Positions 28,263-37,094 of a stretch of 64,000 bases of DNA are shown one piece after another. Location of the stretch: contig CALURV010000036.1 in the NCBI GenBank assembly GCA_944323285.1, forward strand, positions 1 to 64,000. The letters are read 5' to 3'. This DNA is from Candidatus Gastranaerophilales bacterium. Its GTDB lineage: Bacteria > Cyanobacteriota > Vampirovibrionia > Gastranaerophilales > Gastranaerophilaceae. The stretch's first letter is position 1. Every line of letters begins with the position of its first letter. A program made the position numbers and the translations under genes. The notes beneath the pieces were generated by a model that was not told the DNA's origin, searched no databases, and saw only the letters and a list, made by a program, of their open reading frames with translations.

Positions 28263-29141
28263 ATGAGTAATATAATTATTTATACAGAAGGAAATAAATC
28301 TAATCTGGAAGAACAATGTATTAATTTAACAGATGCAGAAGTGAAAGTATTGAATATAGAAGAAGTAAAAGATGTAGAAGTTCATAATCCTTCAGTTGTT
28401 ATATTAGATATATCTCATGAAAAATTGAAGGAAATATCAATGATAATGAAATTTCCTGTTCCAGTAATTGCAATAACTGAAGAATTACCTTCAGATGTAA
28501 CATTAAGAGGAGAAGCATTTGATTTTATAATTAATCCTGTTAATGATTATGAATTATCTTTAAAGATAAAAAATATGTTAAAGATAAAGGAACTAAAAGA
28601 AAAAATATGTAATATAACAACAACAGATGAACTAACCGGGTTACACAATCGTAAGTTTTTAATAGAACGATTAGAATCTGAAATGTCCAGAGCTAAAAGA
28701 TATCATTCAACAGTATCTTGTATATTATTTGACTTAGATTTCTTTAAAGTAGTAAATGATATGTACGGATATGAATGGGGTGATGTCTTATTAAAAAAAA
28801 TTGCAGAAATGCTGATAAATCTTGCAAGAAAAGAGGATGTTGTAACAAGATATGGCGATGAAGAATTTATGGTGATTTTACCTGATACAACAGAAGAAAA
28901 TGCATTTATATTTGCAGAACGTTTTAGAAGAGATGTAGAAAAAATGAGTTTTATTCCAGCAGGTGAAGATGAAAAGCATCCTGTAAGAATATCAGGAGGA
29001 ATAGCTGCATTTCCTTATTTAGATGGTGTTGATGAAAACGCAAATACTTTAATAAGATATGCCGAACACGCTTTATACAATGCAAAAAAACGCGGTAAAA
29101 ATAAAGTTGTTTTATTTTCGCAAGTAAATTTGGATTATTAA
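28263..29141 (+). CDS. Diguanylate cyclase with degenerate receiver domain
   Basis: The 292-residue protein has an N-terminal receiver-like domain (1-110; possible phospho-acceptor D49 in VVILDIS, but Asn-Pro replaces the usual Lys-Pro) and a C-terminal GGDEF domain (DELTGLHNRKFL onward). The signature reads YGDEEF (197-202), that is GDEEF instead of GGDEF. The inhibitory RxxD site (RKED, 189-192) is five residues upstream. FDLDFFKVVND gives the metal Asp. I chose the ATG at 28263 with AAAGGA nearby over an in-frame TTG at 28209. One base separates it from the next gene. Confidence 0.9.
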   Translation: MSNIIIYTEGNKSNLEEQCINLTDAEVKVLNIEEVKDVEVHNPSVVILDISHEKLKEISMIMKFPVPVIAITEELPSDVTLRGEAFDFIINPVNDYELSLKIKNMLKIKELKEKICNITTTDELTGLHNRKFLIERLESEMSRAKRYHSTVSCILFDLDFFKVVNDMYGYEWGDVLLKKIAEMLINLARKEDVVTRYGDEEFMVILPDTTEENAFIFAERFRRDVEKMSFIPAGEDEKHPVRISGGIAAFPYLDGVDENANTLIRYAEHALYNAKKRGKNKVVLFSQVNLDY

Positions 29142-29142
29142 A

Positions 29143-30117
29143 ATGAGCATTAATAGAGATAAAAAACCGATATCTTTTTCGTATAACAATACAGAAAGGT
29201 GTCAATCGCGTTGTATTACATGTAATGGATGGAAGACTCCGGCAGATGTTGCAAAAGATGAAATGAGTACAGATGAATGGAAAAAAGTTCTGTATAATAT
29301 GCATAGCTGGATGGGGAATTATCAATTTATAATATCAGGCGGAGAGCCTTTTATAAGAGATGATATATTTGAGATAGCGGAATATGCAAGTAATTTAGGA
29401 GATACTGTAAATGTAGTAACAAATGGACTAGCACTTGTTGATAAATTGGATAAAGTTTTATATTCAGCATTTAACAATATAACTTTTTCTTTAAATGCGC
29501 TAGCGAATCCTAAAATACATAATACTTCAAGAGGACGAGATGATGCTTTTCAAAGAACAATGGATTCTTTGCAAAATCTTAATTATATGAATAAACATAA
29601 TTCTGGTCATAAATGGAAAAATATATATTTATCGACAGTAGTTATGCCGTCGAATTTATCTGAAATAAAACCGATAGCTGAATTTTGTAAGGTAGAAGGA
29701 ATAGGAGTAAGTTATCAATTAATGGATAATGGAGATGCTTTTTCAACAGCTGTAGAAAAAGATGAACAAATATACAATAAAGATATAAAAACTCTTGCAA
29801 TTGAAGCAATAGAAGAGATGATAGAATTAAAAAAGCAGGGTTATCCAATATGTAACGGGTATAGCCAGTTAAGTGCATTTAAGTTGTTAATAAATAAACC
29901 CGAAGAAATACTGAATATTCAATGTATGGTAGGAGAAAATAATTTCGCAATAGATCCTTATGGAAATTGCAGAATTTGTTTTTGTATGGAACCCATAGGA
30001 AATTTAAAGGAAAGTTTACCTCAGGATTTGTGGTATAGTCAAAAAGCGGAGGAGATAAGAGATAAAATATTAAAATGTACAAGGAACTGCAGGTTATTAA
30101 ATTGTAATTTTAAATAG
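29143..30117 (+). CDS. Radical SAM protein with C-terminal SPASM-like cysteines
   Basis: Of 324 residues, the SAM cluster motif is C20-x3-C24-x2-C27 (TERCQSRCITCNGW), followed by the GGEP motif in FIISGGEPFIRDD. The C-terminal part has CMVGENNFAIDPYGNCRICF and CTRNCRLLNC, a SPASM-type auxiliary cluster region used by enzymes that modify peptides or proteins. No precursor peptide is visible beside it. It starts one base after the diguanylate cyclase stop and is followed eight bases later by a second radical SAM gene. The substrate is unknown. Confidence 0.9.
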   Translation: MSINRDKKPISFSYNNTERCQSRCITCNGWKTPADVAKDEMSTDEWKKVLYNMHSWMGNYQFIISGGEPFIRDDIFEIAEYASNLGDTVNVVTNGLALVDKLDKVLYSAFNNITFSLNALANPKIHNTSRGRDDAFQRTMDSLQNLNYMNKHNSGHKWKNIYLSTVVMPSNLSEIKPIAEFCKVEGIGVSYQLMDNGDAFSTAVEKDEQIYNKDIKTLAIEAIEEMIELKKQGYPICNGYSQLSAFKLLINKPEEILNIQCMVGENNFAIDPYGNCRICFCMEPIGNLKESLPQDLWYSQKAEEIRDKILKCTRNCRLLNCNFK

Positions 30118-30125
30118 GGTTTTAT

Positions 30126-31112
30126 ATGAAGGAAATAAAAAAAGAAAAATATATAAGCTGTAAGTGGTTAGAGTCAGGGGTATGTTTTGATAATGGAGTA
30201 TATGGCTCTAATGTAAAATTATGCTGTTATATGAGTGCTCCTGGTGGTGGTAATTCAATGATTATTGAAGGGTATAATGGTGAAAAGATTAATTGGGAAG
30301 AATTTTTTAAGATAAAAAATCAATATAGAGAAATTCAAAAAAAAGGTGATACAGTAGAAGGATGCAGGGGGTGCGTTTTTCTTGAAGAAAATGATTGGAT
30401 TCAGACTGATTATATTGACTCTATAATATTTGATCATTTTACAAAATGTAATTGTAATTGTACTTATTGTTATACCGAAGAAGATAAAAAAAGATATAAC
30501 TCCTTAAAAACATATAATATATTCCCAATAATTGAAGATATGTATAAAAAGGATATATTAAAAGTAGGCGGGTCTATAGGTTTTGGTGGAGGAGAACCAA
30601 CTATACTTCCTGAGTTTGATAAATTATTAAATTTTCTTATAAAAAAAAGATTTAGAAATATAAGAGTACCATCTTCTGGTATAAAATATTCAAGAGTTAT
30701 AGAAAAAGGAATAAAAACAGGGCAAGTTACAGTGGTTGTATCAATAGATAGTTCAAGTAATGAAACATATAAAAAAATTAAGCAAATAAATGCATATAAA
30801 GCAGTTAGTAAAAATCTTATAAGATATGCAAAGGCCCAGAAACATTCATATAATGTTATAAGTAAATATATAATAATTCCAAATATAAATGATAACAAAA
30901 CAGAAATAGATGGCTGGTTAAGCTTTAACAAAGAGAATAACATAGAAATAATAGTAATAGATATAGAAAACAGCTGGTTAAATAAATATAGAGAAGATAA
31001 ACCTGACGAAAATGTTTTAGATTTAATCAGGTATGTTAAAGAAAAATCTAAAGAAATGGGATTTTATAGGTTAGAAATTTGTGATAGGGCAAGATATTTA
31101 ATAAAGGATTAA
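30126..31112 (+). CDS. Radical SAM protein with N-terminal cysteine module
   Basis: The 328-residue protein has its radical SAM motif unusually far in: C108-x3-C112-x2-C115 (FTKCNCNCTYCY). A GGGEPT motif follows (GSIGFGGGEPTILPEFD). The first 85 residues carry six more cysteines (C12, C20, C33, C34, C80, C83), which could bind an additional cluster ahead of the barrel. It runs in tandem with the preceding radical SAM gene. The 3' end overlaps the convergent GNAT-like gene by four bases. The reaction is unknown. Confidence 0.87.
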   Translation: MKEIKKEKYISCKWLESGVCFDNGVYGSNVKLCCYMSAPGGGNSMIIEGYNGEKINWEEFFKIKNQYREIQKKGDTVEGCRGCVFLEENDWIQTDYIDSIIFDHFTKCNCNCTYCYTEEDKKRYNSLKTYNIFPIIEDMYKKDILKVGGSIGFGGGEPTILPEFDKLLNFLIKKRFRNIRVPSSGIKYSRVIEKGIKTGQVTVVVSIDSSSNETYKKIKQINAYKAVSKNLIRYAKAQKHSYNVISKYIIIPNINDNKTEIDGWLSFNKENNIEIIVIDIENSWLNKYREDKPDENVLDLIRYVKEKSKEMGFYRLEICDRARYLIKD

Positions 31113-32104
31113 ACCTCAAAACCGCTAAACACAACAGCATTATTATAACTTTTAGATTCTTCTCTAATGCTTTTAAAGAAGTCACGCACTAAAATTGCGT
31201 TATTTTGCAATAATTCAAATCTGTTTTCTTTAAAATAGTTATCAAGTAATTCTCCAGCTTGAAGATATTTTCTGTTTTTAATGTATAGTTTAAAATTTTT
31301 ATTTCTTTTTATTATTTTTTTTACGGCAAAAGATAAGATTTGTGGATATAAATCAAAATAGTGTGGAGGAATAATTATATCCAGAAAATAATTTAAGTTG
31401 TCAAAGGTTTTGATTTCAATAAAAGATTTAATTTTTTTATTAGTTTCATCTTCAAGAATGTACTTAAAATCAAGTTCTGAGTTAAATCCAAAAGATAATT
31501 TATCATTAAATTCTTCTTTTTCTTTAGATAAAGAGTATTTATAATGAGTAATAAGATTTTCATTGAATAAGTCAGCTGCCTTTATGGCATCAGAATTTTT
31601 GAATGGTTTAAAATTTTTTTCATCTATATCAGAAATTAAAAAATTTACATTAGAAACAGCCCAAAGTACTTCTGTTGAACAAAATCTGAAGCCGCATCCT
31701 TTTATAAATAAATCAATCAATTCAGTTTGGTTATCGTTAACTGAAACATAGAAAGTATCAACACCTCTAGCCCCAAATTTAGCAATAATATATTCAATAA
31801 GCTGCTTACCTTCTTCGTGAGAATTTTTATCTAAAAAAAGTCTTTTAATTTGCCATTTATATGGATTTCCGTTTTGAGCTTTTACACTGATTAATCCTTT
31901 TAAATTTTTATTGTTGTCAAATGCAACATAGGTTTCAGGTAATCTTCTTAAATGAACATTATAAAAAAGGTTTTGCAAATATGTAGCAGGAACAGAAACA
32001 AAAAATAATCGTCTGTAATTCATAATATTATCAGAACAAACAACGGAGATTAATTTTTTTATATTTATAACGTCAGAAAAACTAATTTTTTTTATTTTAG
32101 CCAT
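31109..32104 (-). CDS. GNAT-like acyltransferase family protein
   Basis: The 331-residue product contains a segment like a GNAT acetyltransferase core (YVAFDNNKNLKGLISV, then WQIKRLFLDKNSHEEGKQLI and a GCGF-containing strand at about 150-165), followed by a second, weaker alpha/beta half. The acetyl-CoA loop is poorly conserved, so activity is uncertain. I chose the ATG at 32104 (MAKIKKISFSD) with GAGGA upstream; an in-frame TTG at 32155 would extend it. It is convergent with the radical SAM gene. Confidence 0.65.
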   Translation of the reverse strand: MAKIKKISFSDVINIKKLISVVCSDNIMNYRRLFFVSVPATYLQNLFYNVHLRRLPETYVAFDNNKNLKGLISVKAQNGNPYKWQIKRLFLDKNSHEEGKQLIEYIIAKFGARGVDTFYVSVNDNQTELIDLFIKGCGFRFCSTEVLWAVSNVNFLISDIDEKNFKPFKNSDAIKAADLFNENLITHYKYSLSKEKEEFNDKLSFGFNSELDFKYILEDETNKKIKSFIEIKTFDNLNYFLDIIIPPHYFDLYPQILSFAVKKIIKRNKNFKLYIKNRKYLQAGELLDNYFKENRFELLQNNAILVRDFFKSIREESKSYNNAVVFSGFEV

Positions 32105-32196
32105 AAATATATGTTCCTCTATACTAATAATAACTTTTTTTTTTAGTATATACAAGTATTATGAAATATAAAAAGTTAAGAAAAGATTAATAACTA

Positions 32197-32224
32197 TTGA
32201 GTAAAAAAATTGATAAATTATAAT
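32197..32224 (+). promoter_or_regulatory. Predicted sigma-70 promoter of grpE-dnaJ
   Basis: TTGAGT (32197-32202) and a perfect TATAAT (32219-32224) are 16 bases apart, 30 bases before the grpE ATG. No CIRCE inverted repeat is present, so HrcA control is not indicated. Confidence 0.55.
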
Positions 32225-32253
32225 TAAAGAAGAAGGAAACGATAGGGGAATAT

Positions 32254-32913
32254 ATGAAAAGTTTTTTTCAAAATAAAATAAATAAAGAAAATCCTTTTAT
32301 AGACCAAGGTTGTAGTCAAGGAGATGAATTAAACGATATGACTGAAGAAACAAAAGATAATAATCAAATAAATAATGAAGATATTGAAAATAAAGAAAAT
32401 GAAGAAGAAAATATAGAAGAAACAAATATCAAAGAAAAAAACGAAGAAGCTTGTGAAAATGATTCTGAAACAGAAAAAATGAAGCAAGATTTAGAGAATT
32501 TGAATAATCAATATTTAAGATTAGCTGCTGATTTTGATAATTATAGAAAAAGACAAGCACAAGAAAGAGAAGCGCTTTTAAAATATGGGGCGCAAGAGTG
32601 CATGAAAAAAATAATAGAAGTGGTTGATAATTTTGACAGAGCAATGCAATCTGTTGAAAATATAGATAATGTAGAAAAAATGAAAGAAACATTTTTTGTA
32701 TTAAATAAACAGTTAATGGATTCTTTATCAAAATTAGGATTGGAACAAATAAAAAGTGTAGGAGAAAAATTTGACCCCAATATACATGAAGCAATAATGC
32801 AGACACAAACAGAAGAATATCCGGAAGAAACGATAATAAAAGAACTTCAAAAAGGATATAAATTGGGAGATAAAGTAATTAGACCGGCACTGGTAGATGT
32901 AGCAGTAAAATAA
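32254..32913 (+). CDS. grpE: Nucleotide exchange factor GrpE
   Basis: Cofactor that releases ADP from DnaK. The 219-residue product begins with about 70 very acidic, Asn-rich residues (EENIEETNIKEKNEEAC), then the dimeric coiled coil and FDNYRKRQAQEREAL. The C-terminal beta-wing has EKFDPNIHEAIMQ and GYKLGDKVIRPALVDV, which are family hallmarks. AGGGG precedes the ATG. dnaJ follows 24 bases later; dnaK is not in the window. Confidence 0.96.
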   Translation: MKSFFQNKINKENPFIDQGCSQGDELNDMTEETKDNNQINNEDIENKENEEENIEETNIKEKNEEACENDSETEKMKQDLENLNNQYLRLAADFDNYRKRQAQEREALLKYGAQECMKKIIEVVDNFDRAMQSVENIDNVEKMKETFFVLNKQLMDSLSKLGLEQIKSVGEKFDPNIHEAIMQTQTEEYPEETIIKELQKGYKLGDKVIRPALVDVAVK

Positions 32914-32937
32914 CATTAGTTGAAAGATTAGAAGAGA

Positions 32938-34059
32938 ATGAGTGATTATTACGAAATATTAGGGGTAGAGAGAAACGCAACTAAGGATGAAATAAAGGCG
33001 GCGTTTAGAAAAAAAGCGAGGCAGTATCATCCTGATGTAAATAAAGCACCGGATGCAGAAGAAAAATTTAAAGAATTAGGAAAAGCCTATGAAACATTAA
33101 TGGACGATAATAAACGTGCAACTTACGACCGTTATGGAGAAGATGGTTTAAGGGATGCAGGGTTTAGCACAGCAGGTCCTTTTGATGCAGGTTTCGGTGA
33201 TTTAAATGATATTTTTGAAAGCTTTTTTGGTGGTTTTGGATTTTCCGAAAGAGCTACAAATCCCAATAGTCCTCAAAATGGTGCTGATTTAAGATTAAAT
33301 ATGCAAATAGAGTTTGAAGAAGCTGTATTTGGTGTTGAAAAAGAGGTTAAAATATCACATTTAGAAGTATGTGATGAGTGTAATGGTACAGGAGCAAAAG
33401 CTGGTACGAAACCTGAAACTTGTCCGACCTGCGGAGGGACAGGTAGAGTTCAGCAAGTTACAAATACGCCATTGGGAAGTTTTAGGCAAATTACAACTTG
33501 TCCAAAGTGCGGAGGAACAGGAAAAGTAAATCCTAATCCTTGTCCAAAATGTAAAGGCGACGGAAGATTAGAAGTAGAAAGAACTCTTAGAATTAATATT
33601 CCTGCAGGAGTAGATAATGGTTCCAGAATAGGGTTATCATCTGAAGGGAATTGCGGAAAAAATGGCGGAAGAACAGGTGATTTAATTGTTGTTCTGTATG
33701 TAAAAGAGCATAAAGAATTTAAACGAGAAGGTGTTGATATATATTCAACGGTAGATATAACATTCCCGCAGGCAGCTCTTGGTGATACAGTAGAAGTTAA
33801 TACATTAGACGGGGTTCAACAATTGGTTATACCTGCTGGCGTTCAGCAAGACAGAATTCTTCAAATAAAAGGAGCAGGTGTTCCTCATATAGGTAATGCT
33901 TCAAAAAGAGGAAATCATAATTTTGTAGTTAAAATAAAAACTCCGCAAAGTTTGAGTGCAGAAGAAAAACAATTATATAATAAACTTTTTGAAATTAATT
34001 GTAACAAAAAGCCCTCATCAAAGTTCATTGATAAAATGAAAAATGTACTTCATAATTAA
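32938..34059 (+). CDS. dnaJ: Chaperone DnaJ
   Basis: Co-chaperone that stimulates DnaK ATPase and delivers substrates. Over 373 residues, the J domain (1-70) has the essential HPD in RQYHPDVNK, then a Gly/Phe-rich linker ([18 protein letters not shown]). Next come four CxxCxGxG zinc motifs ([32 protein letters not shown]) and the C-terminal substrate domains. This is a type I DnaJ of full length. AGAAGAG precedes the ATG. Confidence 0.98.
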   Translation: MSDYYEILGVERNATKDEIKAAFRKKARQYHPDVNKAPDAEEKFKELGKAYETLMDDNKRATYDRYGEDGLRDAGFSTAGPFDAGFGDLNDIFESFFGGFGFSERATNPNSPQNGADLRLNMQIEFEEAVFGVEKEVKISHLEVCDECNGTGAKAGTKPETCPTCGGTGRVQQVTNTPLGSFRQITTCPKCGGTGKVNPNPCPKCKGDGRLEVERTLRINIPAGVDNGSRIGLSSEGNCGKNGGRTGDLIVVLYVKEHKEFKREGVDIYSTVDITFPQAALGDTVEVNTLDGVQQLVIPAGVQQDRILQIKGAGVPHIGNASKRGNHNFVVKIKTPQSLSAEEKQLYNKLFEINCNKKPSSKFIDKMKNVLHN

Positions 34060-34069
34060 TAGAGGTAGT

Positions 34070-35692
34070 ATGAAAATTAAATCATTAATATTAATTTTAA
34101 TAATATTTCTGGTAAATATATTGTCAGCAGAAGCAACGCAGCTTCCAACAGGGATAAAAGATTATTTAGTGTCCCAGAAAAAAGTTCCTCAAATTAGATT
34201 TGACGGAATTGTAGTATATAGTGATGATGTAATGTATATTCCTGTTTTTCCGGCGTATCCTGAAGAAGTTGAAAAAATAAGTATAAAACAAACATATCCT
34301 AAGGATCAGCAAATGGCTCAACTTCCTGATATGGTTTTATTTAATAATAATTTTGCATTGTTAAAAATAGTAAGAGTTGGTCAAAATACATTAACTGTAA
34401 GAACTATACCTGATTTACCTGTGGAAATAAAAACAGGACTTCTTCCGCAGGATATAATGGTTCCAAGAGGACTTGTTTTCCCTGAAAATTTGGCGGGAAT
34501 TTTAGGAGATGTTCAGGTACCGTTAGTAGGCAGTGCTAAATCATCAACATTTGTTTCGACAAGAAAAACAGCCCCTCTTCCTTCAGGGAAAAGAGTTGCA
34601 GATACAAAAAGATATAATGTTCCTTCTGATTTAAAAGACAAATTATTTTTTGTTAATAATTTTCAAACAGAATATTTACAAGTATTTTCTTCAACTGTAT
34701 CAGAACCATTATATTCATTAAAAACATCCGGTGTTATGAAAGATGTAAAACCAGTTTTAAATGGAAAATTTTTACTTATAGCTACAAGAAACAAAAAAAA
34801 TATAGATGTAGTTGATATAACAAATGAATATGTGGCAAAGCATATTGATTTGACGTCATTTCCTACAGAAATAGCTGTTGATGATGCAAATATGAAAGCA
34901 TATATTGCAAGTACTGATGATGAATCTTTATCTGTTATAGATTTAGAATCAATGTCAATGAAGGAAAAAATACAATTAGTTGGTTCTCCACAGTGTTTAT
35001 CCTTATCAGGAGATGGTACAAAGTTAGCTTATGTTGATATGAAAACATCAAGCGTATATGTTCTAGATTTGCAAAATAATTATGAAAATAAACTTATAAC
35101 AAGTTTTCCTAATGCAACAAAAATATTGTTAAAGGATAATATAATATATGCAATAGCAAGAACAAAACCTAAATTAAGAGTAATATATTTTGATTTATTT
35201 CAAGATAATAAGTTGACTAAATCAAAGAAACAAAAGAAACAGGAAGAAGAGCAAAAGATATCAGAGCAAAAAGAAGCAGAAGATGTTACTAATGATTTAA
35301 TATATGAAGAAGATTTTGCGATGGAGGCGCCTGTCGAAGAACTTGTAGAAAACGCTAAAACATATTCTACAAGTATAAAAGATATAGAAGTTGGAGCAAA
35401 ACCTGTTGATATGTATATGAAGAATGGGAAAATATATGTATTATGTGCAGGAAATAATAGTGTATATGTTTATGATACAACTAAAGGTGATATAAAAGAG
35501 CAAAAACTTTCAGTAGAAGGTTTTTCAAAAGCATTTACTCCTGTGCCGGGTTCTAATTTGGCCATAATAACAAATATGGCTGATTTAAAGTATGTTGTAT
35601 ATGATATGGAAAAAGAAAAAGAGCTTCAATCATATCCTGTTAGTGAATATATAAATATGATAACAATATTGGAAAGAAAAAATGAACGCTGA
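34070..35692 (+). CDS. Secreted beta-propeller (YncE/WD40-like) protein
   Basis: The 540-residue product has a signal peptide (MKIKSLILILIIFLVNILSA, probable cleavage near residue 22) and a C-terminal half of propeller blades such as IAVDDANMKAYIASTDDESL and SLSGDGTKLAYVDMKTSSVY. A Lys/Glu-rich insertion with KKQKKQEEEQK interrupts the propeller at about 380-425. I chose the ATG at 34070, with GAGGT seven bases upstream, over 34043, which lies inside dnaJ. Periplasmic or surface function is likely; the ligand is unknown. It overlaps the next gene by 11 bases. Confidence 0.85.
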   Translation: MKIKSLILILIIFLVNILSAEATQLPTGIKDYLVSQKKVPQIRFDGIVVYSDDVMYIPVFPAYPEEVEKISIKQTYPKDQQMAQLPDMVLFNNNFALLKIVRVGQNTLTVRTIPDLPVEIKTGLLPQDIMVPRGLVFPENLAGILGDVQVPLVGSAKSSTFVSTRKTAPLPSGKRVADTKRYNVPSDLKDKLFFVNNFQTEYLQVFSSTVSEPLYSLKTSGVMKDVKPVLNGKFLLIATRNKKNIDVVDITNEYVAKHIDLTSFPTEIAVDDANMKAYIASTDDESLSVIDLESMSMKEKIQLVGSPQCLSLSGDGTKLAYVDMKTSSVYVLDLQNNYENKLITSFPNATKILLKDNIIYAIARTKPKLRVIYFDLFQDNKLTKSKKQKKQEEEQKISEQKEAEDVTNDLIYEEDFAMEAPVEELVENAKTYSTSIKDIEVGAKPVDMYMKNGKIYVLCAGNNSVYVYDTTKGDIKEQKLSVEGFSKAFTPVPGSNLAIITNMADLKYVVYDMEKEKELQSYPVSEYINMITILERKNER

Positions 35693-36233
35693 AACAATAG
35701 AAGCAATGTCACAACTGGAAATGACAGCAGATAAGTTTTGGAATATATCTAGAGATACAGGAAATTTCATCAATATTTTGTTAAAAATGATGAACGCAAA
35801 GAATGTCTTAGAACTTGGTACTTCAAATGGATATTCAGCTTTATGGATGGCAGATGCCCTAAAGGAAACAAATGGTCATTTAACAACAATTGAATTTTGG
35901 GAAAAAAGGCAGTGTATTGCAAGAGAGTATTTTGAAAAATGTGGGTTTTCCGATATTATAACTTGTAAAATAGGTTCAGCTTATGATGTTATAAAAAATG
36001 AAATAAAAGAAAAATTTGATTTAGTTTTTATAGATGCAAATAAGCAAGAGTATATAAAATATTTTGAAGTGATTGATCCTCTACTAAAAAGAGGCAGTGT
36101 TATATTGGCAGATAATATAACCTCCCATGCAGCAAAAGTTAAGCCTTTTGTTGATACAATTTCAAAGAGGGATGATTATCAAGTTCAAATATTGGATTTA
36201 CCGGATGGTTTGTTAGTAGCATATAAAAAGTAG
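35682..36233 (+). CDS. Class I SAM-dependent O-methyltransferase
   Basis: The 183-residue protein matches the small O-methyltransferase family 3 (catechol/caffeoyl-CoA type). The SAM-binding loop is VLELGTSNGYSALWMADAL. The acidic strand TIEFWEKR and the metal-binding region LVFIDANKQEY and ILADNITS (Asp and Asn ligands) are present. The length is shorter than the usual 210-220 at the N-terminus. It overlaps the propeller gene by 11 bases and is followed by nadK, so it belongs to the same operon. The substrate is unknown. Confidence 0.88.
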   Translation: MNAETIEAMSQLEMTADKFWNISRDTGNFINILLKMMNAKNVLELGTSNGYSALWMADALKETNGHLTTIEFWEKRQCIAREYFEKCGFSDIITCKIGSAYDVIKNEIKEKFDLVFIDANKQEYIKYFEVIDPLLKRGSVILADNITSHAAKVKPFVDTISKRDDYQVQILDLPDGLLVAYKK

Positions 36234-36241
36234 GAGATAAA

Positions 36242-37093
36242 ATGGCTGGAATAATAAAATCTGTAAATGGGGATGAAATAGATCTTTCCAGAGTGGGTAT
36301 TTTTTATAATAAAGAAAATTCAAAAGCAAAATATGTAGGAGAATTAGTAGAAAAAGTTCTTAAAGATAATTGGATTGATTGTAATATACTTACAACAGAT
36401 GAATATTCCTGTGATTATTCTTTTGCAATAGTACTTGGCGGAGATGGTACAATATTAAGAACAGCAAGGTATTATGCTCCATATGATGTTCCAATATTAG
36501 GAATCAACTTAGGCCGATTAGGTTTTTTGTCACAAGCAAAATCTTCACAAGTAAGTGAAGCAATAGACTATATATTGCGTGGAGCATTTAAAATTGAAAA
36601 TAGAATGATGTTAAGTGCAATGCAAGGAAAATTAAATGCTTTAAATGATATAGTTATAAAAGGAGACGGTTTTTCAAGGACATCAAGATTATATGTTCAT
36701 ATAAATGATAATATAGTGTGTGATTATCTGGCTGATGGTATTATAATATCAACACCGACAGGCTCTACGGCATACACATTATCGGCAGGTGGCCCAATAT
36801 TAGCACCTACGATAGAAGCAATTGTCATTGTTCCGATATGTCCTCATACAATGAATGCCAGACCTATTGTAATTCCGTCTAATGAAGTTATAAAAGTTAC
36901 ATCAAGTCAAAATAAACCGTTATTAAAAATATCTGCAGATGGACAAGAAATTTTTTCAGTAGGTATTAATCAAGATATAGAGGTGAAAAAATGTGATTAT
37001 GTAACGAAATTAATACTATTGAATTTAGAAAAGAATTCATTTTATTCAGTATTAAAAGAGAAGTTGCATTGGGGACTTTCTTGGAAAGGGTAA
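36242..37093 (+). CDS. nadK: NAD kinase
   Basis: Phosphorylates NAD to NADP using ATP or polyphosphate. Over 283 residues the GGDGT motif lies in FAIVLGGDGTILRTARYY, then ILGINLGRLGFLSQ and the conserved ADGIIISTPTGSTAYTLSAG. GGAGATAAA lies before the ATG. One base separates the stop from recN, a common nadK-recN neighbourhood. Confidence 0.96.
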   Translation: MAGIIKSVNGDEIDLSRVGIFYNKENSKAKYVGELVEKVLKDNWIDCNILTTDEYSCDYSFAIVLGGDGTILRTARYYAPYDVPILGINLGRLGFLSQAKSSQVSEAIDYILRGAFKIENRMMLSAMQGKLNALNDIVIKGDGFSRTSRLYVHINDNIVCDYLADGIIISTPTGSTAYTLSAGGPILAPTIEAIVIVPICPHTMNARPIVIPSNEVIKVTSSQNKPLLKISADGQEIFSVGINQDIEVKKCDYVTKLILLNLEKNSFYSVLKEKLHWGLSWKG

Positions 37094-37094
37094 G

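Noticed and set aside
32156-32253. CIRCE operator before grpE
   Set aside because: No TTAGCACTC-type inverted repeat could be found.
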